Source of the DNA: Chitinophaga horti
GTDB lineage: Bacteria; Bacteroidota; Bacteroidia; Chitinophagales; Chitinophagaceae
Length of the DNA stretch: 64,000 nucleotides
Assembly (NCBI RefSeq): GCF_022867795.2
Contig: NZ_CP107006.1
Coordinates: 3,100,001 to 3,164,000, forward strand
Reading direction: 5' to 3'
Both the position numbers and the translations under genes were made by a program. This document shows positions 37,210-45,813 of the stretch, piece after piece. Numbering within the stretch: the stretch's first letter is position 1; each line of letters begins with the position of its first letter. The notes beneath the pieces were generated by a model. That model had not been told where the DNA came from. It worked only from the letters and a program-made list of their open reading frames with translations, and did not search any database.

Positions 37210-37770
37210 TTATAAGAGCGTAGACCAGAAATGCATTTTACCCAGCGCGATGCGTAGTTTCCGTAATACGATCGTCATCTGGTTCTCGACGGTTTTTTCA
37301 CTGATCCCCAGTTCGGCAGCGATTTCGCGGTTGGAGCGGTACTCGTTGCGACTGAGGTGAAAGATACGGGCCGAGCGGTCGGGTAAGGCTGCCACCACGG
37401 CACTTATTACCTCCCGAAGTTGTTTTACTTCGAGACTGTCGTCTGTAAATTGTTCAGGCGTTGCGGCCTGGCTGGCAAGGATTTCCGCACGTCGGCGGCT
37501 GTTTTGAATACTGCGGGTAAGACGGTACTTGACCGCAGTGCGCAGGTAAGCGCCCGGTTCGGAGACCTCCAGGCTTTCGCGGTTGGCCCAGAACCAAACG
37601 AATATCTCCTGGATGGCATCGGCGCATTCCGCCTCGTCTTTCAGGATATTGAACGCATAACGATACAACCCCTCCGCGTAACGGTGGTACAATTGTTCAA
37701 AGGCCGCCCTGTTGTGCTGCCGGATGAGCAATATGAGTTCATGATCGCTATGAGCGGTGTAAGTAGACAT
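37210..37770 (-). CDS. RNA polymerase ECF sigma factor
   Basis: A 186-residue sigma-70-family factor with region 2 (HNRAAFEQLYHRYAEGLYRYAFNILKDEAECADAIQEIFVWFW, about 18-60) and region 4 (ALPDRSARIFHLSRNEYRSNREIAAELGISEKTVENQM, about 130-167). I use ATG 37770; a TTG at 37788 would extend it by six residues. A TAATTTCG -7-like box lies 21-28 bases upstream. It should direct transcription of the SusC-SusD-lacZ locus when freed by FecR. Confidence 0.93.
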   Translation of the reverse strand: MSTYTAHSDHELILLIRQHNRAAFEQLYHRYAEGLYRYAFNILKDEAECADAIQEIFVWFWANRESLEVSEPGAYLRTAVKYRLTRSIQNSRRRAEILASQAATPEQFTDDSLEVKQLREVISAVVAALPDRSARIFHLSRNEYRSNREIAAELGISEKTVENQMTIVLRKLRIALGKMHFWSTLL

Positions 37771-37869
37771 GCGGGCTGGTTGGTGCAACGAAATTAGAAA
37801 AGATGGGGCAGAAATAAAAGATAGAGGGATGGAAATGTTGCTGTACCGGTCTTTGCCTTCAGGTGGAGT

Positions 37870-38316
37870 CTATAAGGGATAATCGAAATGCACAACATCT
37901 TCGCGTACTCCGCCCGTGGCCCGGTAGAAGCCGATAGCATGCTCATCCGCCAGATCGGCCTGTACGAAGAGGTACCTGCTGCCGAGGTGGCGGCCATATT
38001 CTCTGAGTTCGCTGATCAGTCGTTTGCCGAGTCCCCGGCGTTGAAAAGCCGCTTCCACGGCGAGATCATAGATATAAATATCGGCAGCCTCATAGTATAC
38101 GGAAGGCATGAGGTGCGCCGTCATGCCAGCCAGCACGTTATCATGTTCATCCATGGCGATGAAGAAAGCCATTTGCGGATTGCCCAGTAATCCCTGCAAA
38201 TAATCATCCGAAGGCATTTGAGCGACAGGCGTTTCGAATACGCGCTCGTAGACGTTGAGCAGTTTTTTAAGCACCGCTACGTCGCCGGCACCCAGCTTCC
38301 TGTATTTGATTTCCAT
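37870..38316 (-). CDS. GNAT-family N-acetyltransferase
   Basis: A 148-residue acetyltransferase. The start (EIKYRKLGAGDVAVLKKLLNVYERVF) and motif A (DLAVEAAFQRRGLGKRLISELREYGRHLGSRYLFVQAD, with the R-R-G-L-G-K acetyl-CoA loop) are clear. The closing region (DEHAIGFYRATGGVREDVVHFDY) matches AAC(3)-I-like aminoglycoside or small-molecule acetyltransferases, but the substrate cannot be named. The upstream TTG-started frame to 38358 adds residues with no similarity and was not used. Stands alone. Confidence 0.85.
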   Translation of the reverse strand: MEIKYRKLGAGDVAVLKKLLNVYERVFETPVAQMPSDDYLQGLLGNPQMAFFIAMDEHDNVLAGMTAHLMPSVYYEAADIYIYDLAVEAAFQRRGLGKRLISELREYGRHLGSRYLFVQADLADEHAIGFYRATGGVREDVVHFDYPL

Positions 38317-38368
38317 ATTACAAATTACGGAAAACAAATGAGGGGCGATGCGGGGCAATGATTAAAAT

Positions 38369-38390
38369 GGCAGGTACGTGTGCACCTGCC
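38369..38390 (-). terminator. Terminator of nitroreductase gene
   Basis: GGCAGGT and ACCTGCC arms with an eight-base loop; on the minus strand four T follow, and T5 follows on the plus strand. It lies 14 bases after the nitroreductase stop and could work in both directions. Confidence 0.6.
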
Positions 38391-38403
38391 GTTCATTTTT
38401 ATC

Positions 38404-39033
38404 CTATACGTACGTTACAAACTCCTCTTTATCCGTGCGCACCTTCGTCTTATTCACCAGCCAGTCATTCGGTTCGTCGCGGTAGCCCAGGGTGAGGATC
38501 AGCACACTCGTAAGCCCCTGCTCCTTCAATCCCAGCAAGGCATCCAGTTCAGCAGGCAGAAAGCCTTCCATCGGCGTGGCATCTACGCCTTGCTCGGCGG
38601 CCGCTGCGATAGCGAGACCGAAAGAGATGTAAGCCTGTTTGGCAGTGTGGTTCGCGTGCCATTGCTGGCCGAGCGGTTCATACAGGCTCCAGATGCGTTC
38701 TTTGTAGTCGTTCATCATCTGCGGGTCGGTATCGCGCTTTTCCGCCAGGTGTGCAAACACGCCATCGATGCGCTCTTTCGTGTAGCCATCCCATGCAGCA
38801 AATACCAGCAGGTGCGACGCCTCTACGATTTGCGGCTGGTCATAAGCGATCGGGCGAATCTTTTCCTGCAGCGCTTTATCTGATACCACAAAAACGCGGT
38901 AAGGCTGCATGCCGGAGGAAGATGGTGCGAGACGCGCAGCTTCCAGTATATAGTCCAGTTTGTCCTGTGGGACAATGTTTCCGTTCATTTTCTTAGTGGC
39001 ATAACGCCAGTTGAGATGTTGTAACAAGCTCAT
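38404..39033 (-). CDS. Nitroreductase-family NAD(P)H-dependent oxidoreductase
   Basis: A 209-residue flavoenzyme with the NfsB-like start (LLQHLNWRYATKKMNGN), FMN-contact region (EAARLAPSSSGMQPYRVFVV) and C-terminal GLKEQGLTSVLILTLGYRDEPNDW that closes the FMN site. It probably reduces nitro or quinone compounds. It is divergent to the HxlR gene with only 95 bases between; these regulators very often control a neighbouring oxidoreductase in response to aldehyde, quinone or oxidant stress. ATG 39033 chosen over an upstream TTG. Confidence 0.92.
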   Translation of the reverse strand: MSLLQHLNWRYATKKMNGNIVPQDKLDYILEAARLAPSSSGMQPYRVFVVSDKALQEKIRPIAYDQPQIVEASHLLVFAAWDGYTKERIDGVFAHLAEKRDTDPQMMNDYKERIWSLYEPLGQQWHANHTAKQAYISFGLAIAAAAEQGVDATPMEGFLPAELDALLGLKEQGLTSVLILTLGYRDEPNDWLVNKTKVRTDKEEFVTYV

Positions 39034-39072
39034 AATCAATTTCCATTTGTTTCGACAAAATTACCGTACCTT

Positions 39073-39129
39073 TACTATCTAAAGTATATTACTACCCTGT
39101 GAGATAGCACTATACTAAAAGATAGTATA
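39073..39129. promoter_or_regulatory. HxlR operator candidate, inverted repeat
   Basis: TACTATCT (39073-39080) and its exact inverse AGATAGTA (39120-39127) bracket the divergent promoter region; an additional AGATAG (39102-39107) and a nested TATAC (39111-39115)/GTATA (39125-39129) pair lie inside. The right arm touches the HxlR start codon, so binding would repress it. Confidence 0.55.
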
Positions 39130-39506
39130 TGGAAACTAAGACGCACAAATGCTTGTTGACAGGAGAATGTTCTTCCGCGATGCGCGCGGTACAGGACGCC
39201 ATACACATCCTGGAAGGCAGGTGGAAAGTACAGATCATCGTATCCCTCTTCTTCGGCACCAAACGCTTTAAAGAGATTTCCCGCGACCTCCCCGGCATCA
39301 CCGATAAGATGTTATCCAAAGAATTGAAAGATCTGGAAACCAATAAACTGGTGAAACGTACCGTGCAGGACTCCTTCCCTCCCCGGGTGGATTACGCGCT
39401 TACCGAGCACGGACAAACGTTGCGGACGGTGATCTCTGAGTTGAGCCACTGGGGGTATGCACACCGCGAGGAGATTATGGGTAAGAAGATGGCGGAGGCG
39501 GTGTAA
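39129..39506 (+). CDS. HxlR-family winged-helix transcriptional regulator
   Basis: A 125-residue regulator with the family signature: C-terminal of an N-terminal Cys (CLLTGEC, 9-15) comes AIHILEGRWKVQIIVSLFFGTKRFKEISRDLPGITDKMLSKELKDLETNKLVKRTV, the winged helix. The two cysteines (9 and 15) could be a redox or electrophile sensor, as the conserved Cys is in HypR/QorR-type members. It divergently neighbours a nitroreductase gene and overlaps its own operator. It ends just before the terminator for the converging cytochrome gene. Confidence 0.92.
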   Translation: METKTHKCLLTGECSSAMRAVQDAIHILEGRWKVQIIVSLFFGTKRFKEISRDLPGITDKMLSKELKDLETNKLVKRTVQDSFPPRVDYALTEHGQTLRTVISELSHWGYAHREEIMGKKMAEAV

Positions 39507-39541
39507 AAAAGGGGCCGCCAGTGGGGTTATGCAGGCGGCCC
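39505..39541 (-). terminator. Terminator of the dihaem cytochrome gene
   Basis: GGGCCGCC (39512-39519) and GGCGGCCC (39534-39541) pair perfectly and are followed on the minus strand by six T (39510-39505). Confidence 0.85.
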
Positions 39542-39548
39542 TGGGGAA

Positions 39549-40535
39549 TTATTTAGCTGCTTCGTTCAGCGCATATCTTACCACCTGGTGGTTGATAGGC
39601 TTCACGGTGGCCAGATAGGCGTAAATCGCTTCCAGGTCGGCAGTCGTCATGCCGCCGTACATGGTCCACGGCATGGGAGTATTAAGCTCTCCCTGTTTTA
39701 CTTGCACGGGCGTAAAGCCGCTATCAGCATACGCTTTGAATCTTTGTACAAATGCTTCTTCAGACCAGCTGCCAATACCGGTAGCTTTATCAAATGTGAT
39801 GTTCGGTGAACGCAGCACGCCGGCAGGTTGTTTAAATTCCATACCGCCGCCAAACTCCGTACCCGGCACTACTTTTCCTTTATCGGTCTGGCTGTGACAA
39901 TCCACGCAACCGGTAGCATTGATCAGGTATTTACCGTAAGCCACTTTATCAGCAGGATCGGGACGAGTAGTGAAATTGTTTTTAGCAGGCATCGTGTTGA
40001 TGAGGATGTTCACCGGGAAATCCGCTTTGGAAGGCGGCACTTCATTGCTGACAGGCGGAATGGTGCGCAGGTAAGCGATGATGCTGTATACATCTTCCTG
40101 GTCCATCTGGCCGAACCGGTGATATCCCATCACGGGGAAGAGCGCTTTGCCGTCTTTATTCACGCCCGTCGTTACCGCGCGGAGAATCTCTCCGTCTGTC
40201 CACTTATCCAGCTTAAACGGCGTGATATTAGGTGCATAGAAAGCACCGGGAAATCCCATGTCCTGGTTGAACGCCTCTCCTCCACCGCCCATATTTCCTT
40301 CCTTCATTGGCGCGGCAAACAGGCGCCAGTCGCGGGTACTGTGACAATCCATACAAACTGCTACGTGATGCGCGAGGTAACGACCGCGCTCGATACGCTC
40401 GGGCGTGCGTTCGATGTTGATGTCTGGTGCGGGGCCAACATTGGGCAGGGCGGTTTTAACATACGTACCGGCACCTATTGCGCCAAGCACGATCACTAAC
40501 AAGATGATACCTGTGACCTTAAAAACTTTTTTCAT
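39549..40535 (-). CDS. Dihaem cytochrome c, membrane-anchored
   Basis: A 328-residue c-type cytochrome with an N-terminal anchor or uncleaved signal (FKVTGIILLVIVLGAIGAGTYV, 5-26) and two haem-attachment sites, CMDCH (61-65) and CVDCH (210-214). Each is followed by the PNITPFKLD/NITFDKATG and MxYHRFGQM regions common in the cytochrome subunit of alcohol or aldehyde dehydrogenases and in related periplasmic cytochromes. No dehydrogenase gene is adjacent. It probably passes electrons from a periplasmic donor to a terminal oxidase. Confidence 0.9.
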   Translation of the reverse strand: MKKVFKVTGIILLVIVLGAIGAGTYVKTALPNVGPAPDINIERTPERIERGRYLAHHVAVCMDCHSTRDWRLFAAPMKEGNMGGGGEAFNQDMGFPGAFYAPNITPFKLDKWTDGEILRAVTTGVNKDGKALFPVMGYHRFGQMDQEDVYSIIAYLRTIPPVSNEVPPSKADFPVNILINTMPAKNNFTTRPDPADKVAYGKYLINATGCVDCHSQTDKGKVVPGTEFGGGMEFKQPAGVLRSPNITFDKATGIGSWSEEAFVQRFKAYADSGFTPVQVKQGELNTPMPWTMYGGMTTADLEAIYAYLATVKPINHQVVRYALNEAAK

Positions 40536-40661
40536 GATAATTGAGTTTGGTGACTGGCCGGGGCCGGGTCAGGGAATTGGATGCAAAATTATACCGTGGT
40601 AACGGCCGTGTATTGAATAAATGCGACAATTTTCGAGTTGTTGGCGATCCGGGATAATCAT

Positions 40662-40669
40662 TATCTTTC
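40662..40669 (+). promoter_or_regulatory. -33/-7 type promoter next to start codon
   Basis: TATCTTTC (40662-40669) lies three bases before ATG 40673 and 18 bases after TTG at 40641-40643. The spacing fits a Bacteroidota promoter and puts the transcript start at or next to the ATG. Confidence 0.45.
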
Positions 40670-40672
40670 GGC

Positions 40673-41032
40673 ATGAACATTACCGTTACAGAAATAGGAA
40701 CGAGCCGGATACTGGAAGTACAACCCGGATTCATCTTCAAAGAAACTGGCGACATTATGGACCTTGTTGGCAGCGCCATGGGGCATAGCGCCAGCAAAGT
40801 GATCATTCTTGAACAACAGCTCCCTCCTGTCTTCTTCAACCTGCGCAGCGGCGTGGCCGGCGAGTTTCTGCAAAAATTCGTGAACTACCGTATCCGGGTA
40901 GCGATCGTTGGCAATTTTGATAAGTTTAATAGCAAGGCATTAAAGGATTTTATCTTTGAAAGCAATAAAGGTAAACAGGTGTACTTCGCGGCTAATATGG
41001 AAGATGCGCGGCAAAACTGGCACAATAAATAA
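40673..41032 (+). CDS. DUF4180 domain protein
   Basis: A 119-residue protein matching DUF4180 along its length: the ITDxDxMDLVG-like region is here ETGDIMDLVGSAMGHSASKVIILEQQLPPVFFNLRSGVAGEFLQKFVNYRIRVAIVGNF, and SKALKDFIFESNKGKQVYFAANMEDA closes it. The fold resembles a STAS or flavodoxin-like alpha/beta sheet; the biological role is unknown. Transcribed away from the cytochrome gene, with a promoter that suggests a leaderless message. Confidence 0.88.
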   Translation: MNITVTEIGTSRILEVQPGFIFKETGDIMDLVGSAMGHSASKVIILEQQLPPVFFNLRSGVAGEFLQKFVNYRIRVAIVGNFDKFNSKALKDFIFESNKGKQVYFAANMEDARQNWHNK

Positions 41033-41122
41033 CTGACTCACGACGCGGAATGGCGACAAGATAGAAATAATATGGAGATTTTTCTTCTTTCGAAAGATCT
41101 TTTCGAGATACAAATAAGCTGA

Positions 41123-41146
41123 CTAACGGGCAATACTAACCGTTAG
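41123..41146. promoter_or_regulatory. Inverted repeat before TlpA-like gene
   Basis: CTAACGG (41123-41129) and CCGTTAG (41140-41146) flank a ten-base spacer just ahead of ATG 41166. No T-run follows, so an operator or leader hairpin is more likely than a terminator. Confidence 0.35.
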
Positions 41147-41165
41147 GCCGGCGTTTATTCAAGCT

Positions 41166-41672
41166 ATGCATTTATACAGATCCCTCTGCCTGTTATTGCC
41201 GCTTGGCGGCCTCTCCCTGTGCGCCGATGCGCAACATACGACCGTATTGAAAGGTAAAGTGCACGGTCGCGACAGTAAAGCGATCTACCTGATGTTGCCG
41301 AACCAGTCGGTCCGATCGGCGAAGAATGTTGAAATACCTATCCGCGACGGGCGGTTTGAATACAAGATGACAGCCGGTCATTTGCAGGCCTACGAGTTGA
41401 TCTTCAAGGAAGAAGCAGATGTGGGTACTTACCGGTCCATCATTTTCTTCCCGGATTCAGCGGTGGTAAATTTTGATTTATATACGATGGAGGAGGCCGA
41501 TAACAATGTTGTTACCGGTGGGCGCGTCAACCGTGACTATTACAAGATGGATGCCTTCCAGGAAAGCGTTTTCCAGCGCATCCGCGACGACATCTTTTCC
41601 CAGGAGCATTCGCTGAAAGATCAACATCGCTTTTTTCGCCTGTATATGACTCATTACAGCGAAAAGCCATGA
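41166..41672 (+). CDS. DUF4369-type N-terminal part of a thioredoxin-like protein (frameshifted)
   Basis: A 168-residue frame with signal peptide (HLYRSLCLLLPLGGLSLCADAQ) and a DUF4369-like beta domain (LKGKVHGRDSKAIYLMLP to about 115). It stops at TGA inside the ATGA that begins the next frame. Adding one T to the six-T run at 41631-41636 would join the two frames through [18 protein letters not shown], which reads like the normal linker of these proteins. So this is most likely the front half of one broken gene, by real mutation or a sequencing slip, rather than a separate protein. Confidence 0.7.
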   Translation: MHLYRSLCLLLPLGGLSLCADAQHTTVLKGKVHGRDSKAIYLMLPNQSVRSAKNVEIPIRDGRFEYKMTAGHLQAYELIFKEEADVGTYRSIIFFPDSAVVNFDLYTMEEADNNVVTGGRVNRDYYKMDAFQESVFQRIRDDIFSQEHSLKDQHRFFRLYMTHYSEKP

Positions 41673-42478
41673 AGGAGAAGGACATAGATGTGCGACAAAC
41701 TTACTGGAACCAGGTTAACCAGCTAAAGAAGCGAAACGAGCACCTGACTGCAGCAGGCCATGCATGGACGACGCGCTATGACAGCCTGAAACAGGCAATC
41801 GCGAACTGGAAGTATGATTTGATGGCCAAAGACCTCAACCTGGCTAACTTCTACCGGTTATATGACGACGTGCTTTTAAGGGCTGCCAACAACCGTCAAC
41901 TTCTTGAGCCCATCCGGAAAACGTACGCAAAATACCTGGAGCGGTATCCTCAGCATCCATATTCACAGAAGATACAGGACGGCCTGAGCGGTTTGCTACA
42001 AGTGTTTCCGGGCAATCCATACATTACCTTCCATGCTACCGACCTGGCCGGAAAGGATCAGCCGATCGCACCATACATCAATGGCAAATTCAGCCTGATC
42101 GACCTCTGGGGATCCTGGTGCGGGCCCTGTATCGCCAAGTCGCGTATGGTGGTTCCCCTGTTCGAAAAATACAAAGACAAAGGCTTCGCCGTCGTGGGCG
42201 TGGCGCGGGAGTTCGACAATACAAAAGCGCTGGAGCGCTGCTTAAAACGCGAACAATTCCCGTGGCCCCAGCTTGTTGAAGTGAACGACCGGCACGGCAT
42301 CTGGAACAAATACGGGGTGCAGAACAATGCCGGTCTGTTCATATTGATCGATGCCCAGGGTAAAATACTGGCCATCGATCCTACGCCGGAAGAACTGGCG
42401 CAATACCTGCGGGTACTGGATCAACCCAATACTTCATCGATCGCTATGCCCAGCGCATCTGCCACGCCTTTACCATAA
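41669..42478 (+). CDS. TlpA-like thioredoxin, C-terminal part (frameshifted)
   Basis: A 269-residue frame holding a helical linker (1-110) and a TlpA/AhpC-type thioredoxin domain (about 130-245): [28 protein letters not shown] carries the CxxC redox pair, and [17 protein letters not shown] the cis-Pro side of the fold (here GLFI, without the usual Pro). In family members this follows DUF4369 in one chain. Without the upstream part it has no export signal. Its last 20 residues are read across the end of the converging catalase gene (42421-42478), an unusual tail. Confidence 0.72.
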   Translation: MKEKDIDVRQTYWNQVNQLKKRNEHLTAAGHAWTTRYDSLKQAIANWKYDLMAKDLNLANFYRLYDDVLLRAANNRQLLEPIRKTYAKYLERYPQHPYSQKIQDGLSGLLQVFPGNPYITFHATDLAGKDQPIAPYINGKFSLIDLWGSWCGPCIAKSRMVVPLFEKYKDKGFAVVGVAREFDNTKALERCLKREQFPWPQLVEVNDRHGIWNKYGVQNNAGLFILIDAQGKILAIDPTPEELAQYLRVLDQPNTSSIAMPSASATPLP

Positions 42479-43875
42479 GCCGGATCGGCCTTATAACAGT
42501 TACGGATATGCCGGATCTTGATGAACGTTTGCGCCGGACCGATAGCCGCAGCCGTATTGCTGAACAGTAGCACCTTCTGCGCATCCGCCATCAACCGGAA
42601 CAGGTTGCCGGGCTGACTAAAATAATCTTCATCCTCGCGGTGATCCCAATGAGCGGCATCACCGTTGATCTTCAGGGGCGGCTCGGTGTGATCGGGCTGC
42701 TCATGCCATTGATTAAAACTGTTAGGCTGATAGGAAGTGGTGCCGCCATAATTACCATCCGTGCGCATAGCGCCATCGCGGTGATAAGCATGGTACGGGC
42801 ACTTCGGTGCGTTCACCGGTATCTGGTGATGATTTACCCCCAGGCGATAACGCTGCGCGTCGCCATAGGAAAACAAACGACCCTGTAACATCTTGTCCGG
42901 CGAAAACCCAATACCCGGCACCACCTGCGCGGGATTGAACGCCGCCTGTTCCACCTCCGCAAAATAGTTGGCAGGGTTCTGATTCAGCGTCAGCTCCCCT
43001 ACCGGTATCATCGGGTAATCGCCATGCGGCCACACCTTGGTGAGATCGAAGGGATTAAGATGATAGGTATCCGCCGCTGACTCTTCCATTATCTGCACGT
43101 ACATCTTCCATTTAGGAAAATTCCCTGCTTCAATGTTTTCATATAAGTCACGCTGGTGGCTTTCGCGGTCGTTCCCGATAATGGCAGCCGCCTCCTCATT
43201 CGTGAGGTTCGCTATGCCCTGCTCCGTTTTAAAATGAAACTTCACCCAGAACCGTTGCTGTGCAGCGTTGATAAAACTGAAAGTATGGCTGCCGAATCCG
43301 TCCATATGCCGATACGACTTAGGGATACCGCGATCGCTCATCACGATCGTTACCTGGTGGAGCGCTTCCGGCAACAGCGTCCAGAAATCCCAGTTGTTAT
43401 CGGCACTGCGCAAGTTGGTGCGCGGATCGCGTTTTACGACATGATTGAGATCAGGGAACTTCAGCGGGTCGCGCAGGAAGAACACCGGCGTATTATTGCC
43501 CACCAGGTCCCATATTCCTTCTTCCGTATAAAATTTGATCGCGAAACCGCGGATGTCCCGTTCTGCATCCGCCGCTCCCCTTTCGCCCGCTACGGTGGAG
43601 AAACGAACGAACAATGGCGTTTGTTTACCTACCGCGTTAAACAGCTTAGCTTTCGTATACTGGCTAATATCATGCGTAACCGTAAACATTCCGTAAGCCC
43701 CTGAGCCTTTGGCGTGCATCCGTCTTTCCGGTATCACTTCCCGGTCGAAATGCGCCATCTTTTCGAGAAACCAGGTATCCTGTAAAAGCGCCGGCCCGCG
43801 TTTGCCGGCGGTCATGATATTTTGGTTATCCGGTACCGGTGCGCCGGTGCGGTTGGTGAGTTTGTTCTGCTCCAT
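42421..43875 (-). CDS. katA: Haem catalase, monofunctional
   Basis: A 484-residue small-subunit catalase. Active-site His54 lies in [10 protein letters not shown], Asn127 in VGNNTPVFF, and the proximal haem ligand Tyr337 in [14 protein letters not shown], all in the right order; length matches clade 3 enzymes. It breaks down hydrogen peroxide in the cytoplasm. It is transcribed alone from an upstream region without a clear consensus promoter and its 3' end overlaps the converging thioredoxin-like frame by 58 bases. Gene symbol by family similarity only. Confidence 0.95.
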   Translation of the reverse strand: MEQNKLTNRTGAPVPDNQNIMTAGKRGPALLQDTWFLEKMAHFDREVIPERRMHAKGSGAYGMFTVTHDISQYTKAKLFNAVGKQTPLFVRFSTVAGERGAADAERDIRGFAIKFYTEEGIWDLVGNNTPVFFLRDPLKFPDLNHVVKRDPRTNLRSADNNWDFWTLLPEALHQVTIVMSDRGIPKSYRHMDGFGSHTFSFINAAQQRFWVKFHFKTEQGIANLTNEEAAAIIGNDRESHQRDLYENIEAGNFPKWKMYVQIMEESAADTYHLNPFDLTKVWPHGDYPMIPVGELTLNQNPANYFAEVEQAAFNPAQVVPGIGFSPDKMLQGRLFSYGDAQRYRLGVNHHQIPVNAPKCPYHAYHRDGAMRTDGNYGGTTSYQPNSFNQWHEQPDHTEPPLKINGDAAHWDHREDEDYFSQPGNLFRLMADAQKVLLFSNTAAAIGPAQTFIKIRHIRNCYKADPAYGKGVADALGIAIDEVLG

Positions 43876-44005
43876 ACTGATTCGGTTGTATTGAACAAAA
43901 GTGCGTTAAATGCGTGGCGGCGGCAATGGATATATGCGGGGAATGGTGGGTGATGTTATAGCATATTACAGACTGTAAAATGATAAGCTTGCACAGGAAT
44001 CGACT

Positions 44006-45490
44006 TTAACGCAATACGTCCATCACTTCCCGATACAACGCCTCCCCATCGCCCGGCCGCTTCGCTTCCTTCACCACAATCTTGCCGGCCTTATCAACAA
44101 TCACATACCGCGGATAACTCCTGTCTTCTTCCTTCACGCCTAATGCATCCCACACCATCCCGATTTCCTGCTTATTCATGCGAATATGTTCACCGGCCAC
44201 ATTGTTCACAAGGATGAAATCACGCCACTTTCCATCATCGTCATCCTCATCCCTTGCGATGTAAAGAAATATCACATCCTTGCCTTCGAATCTTTTTTTC
44301 AACGCTGGCCCGTAGACCATTTCCCGAATGCATGGCGGGCACCAGGTTCCCCAGAGATCGATCAGTACGACTTTACCGCTGTAAGGTGCGAGTATTGCGT
44401 CCATCGAGCTGACAGACTGGTAATCGGGACGGATGCGAATCTGACGGCTGCCCGCATTGGCATCGCGTGCAAGTTTCACAGGCGCATACATCGCAGCCGC
44501 ATCGGCCAGCAGCTGTGCATCTTTCGTGTGCTCCCGGATGAACGCGAGCAGTTGAGTCGCTTCCTCCAATTGACCGGTCCGGCAGAAGCGATACAGGACG
44601 TTATTCATATGTCGCTCCCAGGCGTAGGGAGGCAAGAGTGCACGCAGCTGTTTCGTGAATACAGGCACCTCGCTGCTGCTTTCTACCGCCTTGCGCAAGA
44701 CGGCCATGCTGGTACCCGTAGTCGCCAGGAACAGGCTGTCGTTACGGGTTTTCTGATAGGTATAAAAGGCTTTCCAGGCTCGTTGAGAAAACAGCTCGGC
44801 AAGATAGGCATTGGCTGTATTACTGACCGCAAGTTCTTCCGCTGACGGTACGGGAAAATAAGATTGTACGGTGTCGATGAAACGCAAGTGAAAAGCTTCG
44901 CGGTTATGGCCACGATTTAACCAGTATGCCAGGTCGCCTGCTATCGCTTTAGCATAATAGTATTTTACTTCTGTACGCACAATCTGCCTTACTGACTCCG
45001 GCAATGCTGCACGCTGTACCAGTTGTTGTACGGAATCCATCATATGAAGCATCCCGGGCAGTTTAAAGCGAATGATAGAGTCAATAGGACTTGCCGTGTA
45101 ACCGGTTTCTTTAATAAAGGGCAGATGCTTCGTCGTTTCCAGCTTCAGGGAGGCAATGAGATCATTCTCTGGTTGCGCGGTGCCGGAAAACGTGCATTGT
45201 CCGTGATTCAGGGCAATATCCAATGACCTGCCAGGACTCAGTAATATCAGCTTACGCCGCTCCTCCTCTCCCAGCCAAAGCCATTTGGGGCTTGCAGCAG
45301 CGATTACCTTATAAAACCGGCCGGCTGTATCCGGTTCTAAAAACACAGTATTCTGTTTCCAGTATAAGCCGTCATAGGTATCGGATACCGGAACGGGATG
45401 CGACGGGGTAATAACACCGGAGAATGACAGGTGTTGTGCATGACTATCTAACCCGGCCAGCAGGATCAATGAGAGACATATTTTTTTCAT
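44006..45490 (-). CDS. TlpA-like thioredoxin-fold protein, exported
   Basis: A 494-residue protein with signal peptide (KKICLSLILLAGLDSHAQ). A beta-rich start (18-110) and a long helical middle (110-345) precede a thioredoxin domain (about 355-490): VVLIDLWGTWCPPCIREMVYG has the CxxC pair and SYPRYVIVDKAGKIV the cis-proline. The plan resembles the DUF4369 proteins at 41.2 kb. It lies five bases after the gene for a small membrane protein that overlaps an ECF sigma gene, so it is probably cotranscribed with them. Reduces or isomerises periplasmic disulfides, presumably. Confidence 0.85.
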   Translation of the reverse strand: MKKICLSLILLAGLDSHAQHLSFSGVITPSHPVPVSDTYDGLYWKQNTVFLEPDTAGRFYKVIAAASPKWLWLGEEERRKLILLSPGRSLDIALNHGQCTFSGTAQPENDLIASLKLETTKHLPFIKETGYTASPIDSIIRFKLPGMLHMMDSVQQLVQRAALPESVRQIVRTEVKYYYAKAIAGDLAYWLNRGHNREAFHLRFIDTVQSYFPVPSAEELAVSNTANAYLAELFSQRAWKAFYTYQKTRNDSLFLATTGTSMAVLRKAVESSSEVPVFTKQLRALLPPYAWERHMNNVLYRFCRTGQLEEATQLLAFIREHTKDAQLLADAAAMYAPVKLARDANAGSRQIRIRPDYQSVSSMDAILAPYSGKVVLIDLWGTWCPPCIREMVYGPALKKRFEGKDVIFLYIARDEDDDDGKWRDFILVNNVAGEHIRMNKQEIGMVWDALGVKEEDRSYPRYVIVDKAGKIVVKEAKRPGDGEALYREVMDVLR

Positions 45491-45495
45491 GAAAT

Positions 45496-45813
45496 TTATT
45501 GCGTTTGAGACCTGGGCGTTTGTTGCACCAGGTAGTTAATGCCTGCAAGTAATAAGCACACGTATACGAGCCTGGCGGTTAACACCAGCCGTTCACTACC
45601 AAATGCGGGCAGCATACTTACCAACCCGGTTGCCAGGCCGCCCAGTACAGCGCCCAGGATAAAAAACACCCACGACAGCTTCCGGTAACGGGCAGATGCG
45701 CTCTTCACAGCACGTTCCTTCTGAATGCGCGCCATGGTACGCTCTTCGAAATCACGAAACGGCATATTCAGCCGGCCGTATTGCATCAATTCTGAAAAAC
45801 GTTGCTCATTCAT
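45496..45813 (-). CDS. Small membrane protein beside ECF sigma factor
   Basis: A 105-residue protein with a soluble basic start (1-44, NEQRFSELMQYGRLNMPFRDFEERTMARIQKERA) and two membrane helices (about 48-69 and 77-97). It begins inside the last eight bases of the sigma gene. The layout, a cytoplasmic helix ahead of membrane anchors, coupled to a sigma gene, suggests an anti-sigma or sigma-associated protein, but no zinc-binding anti-sigma motif is seen. Family not recognised. Confidence 0.75.
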   Translation of the reverse strand: MNEQRFSELMQYGRLNMPFRDFEERTMARIQKERAVKSASARYRKLSWVFFILGAVLGGLATGLVSMLPAFGSERLVLTARLVYVCLLLAGINYLVQQTPRSQTQ

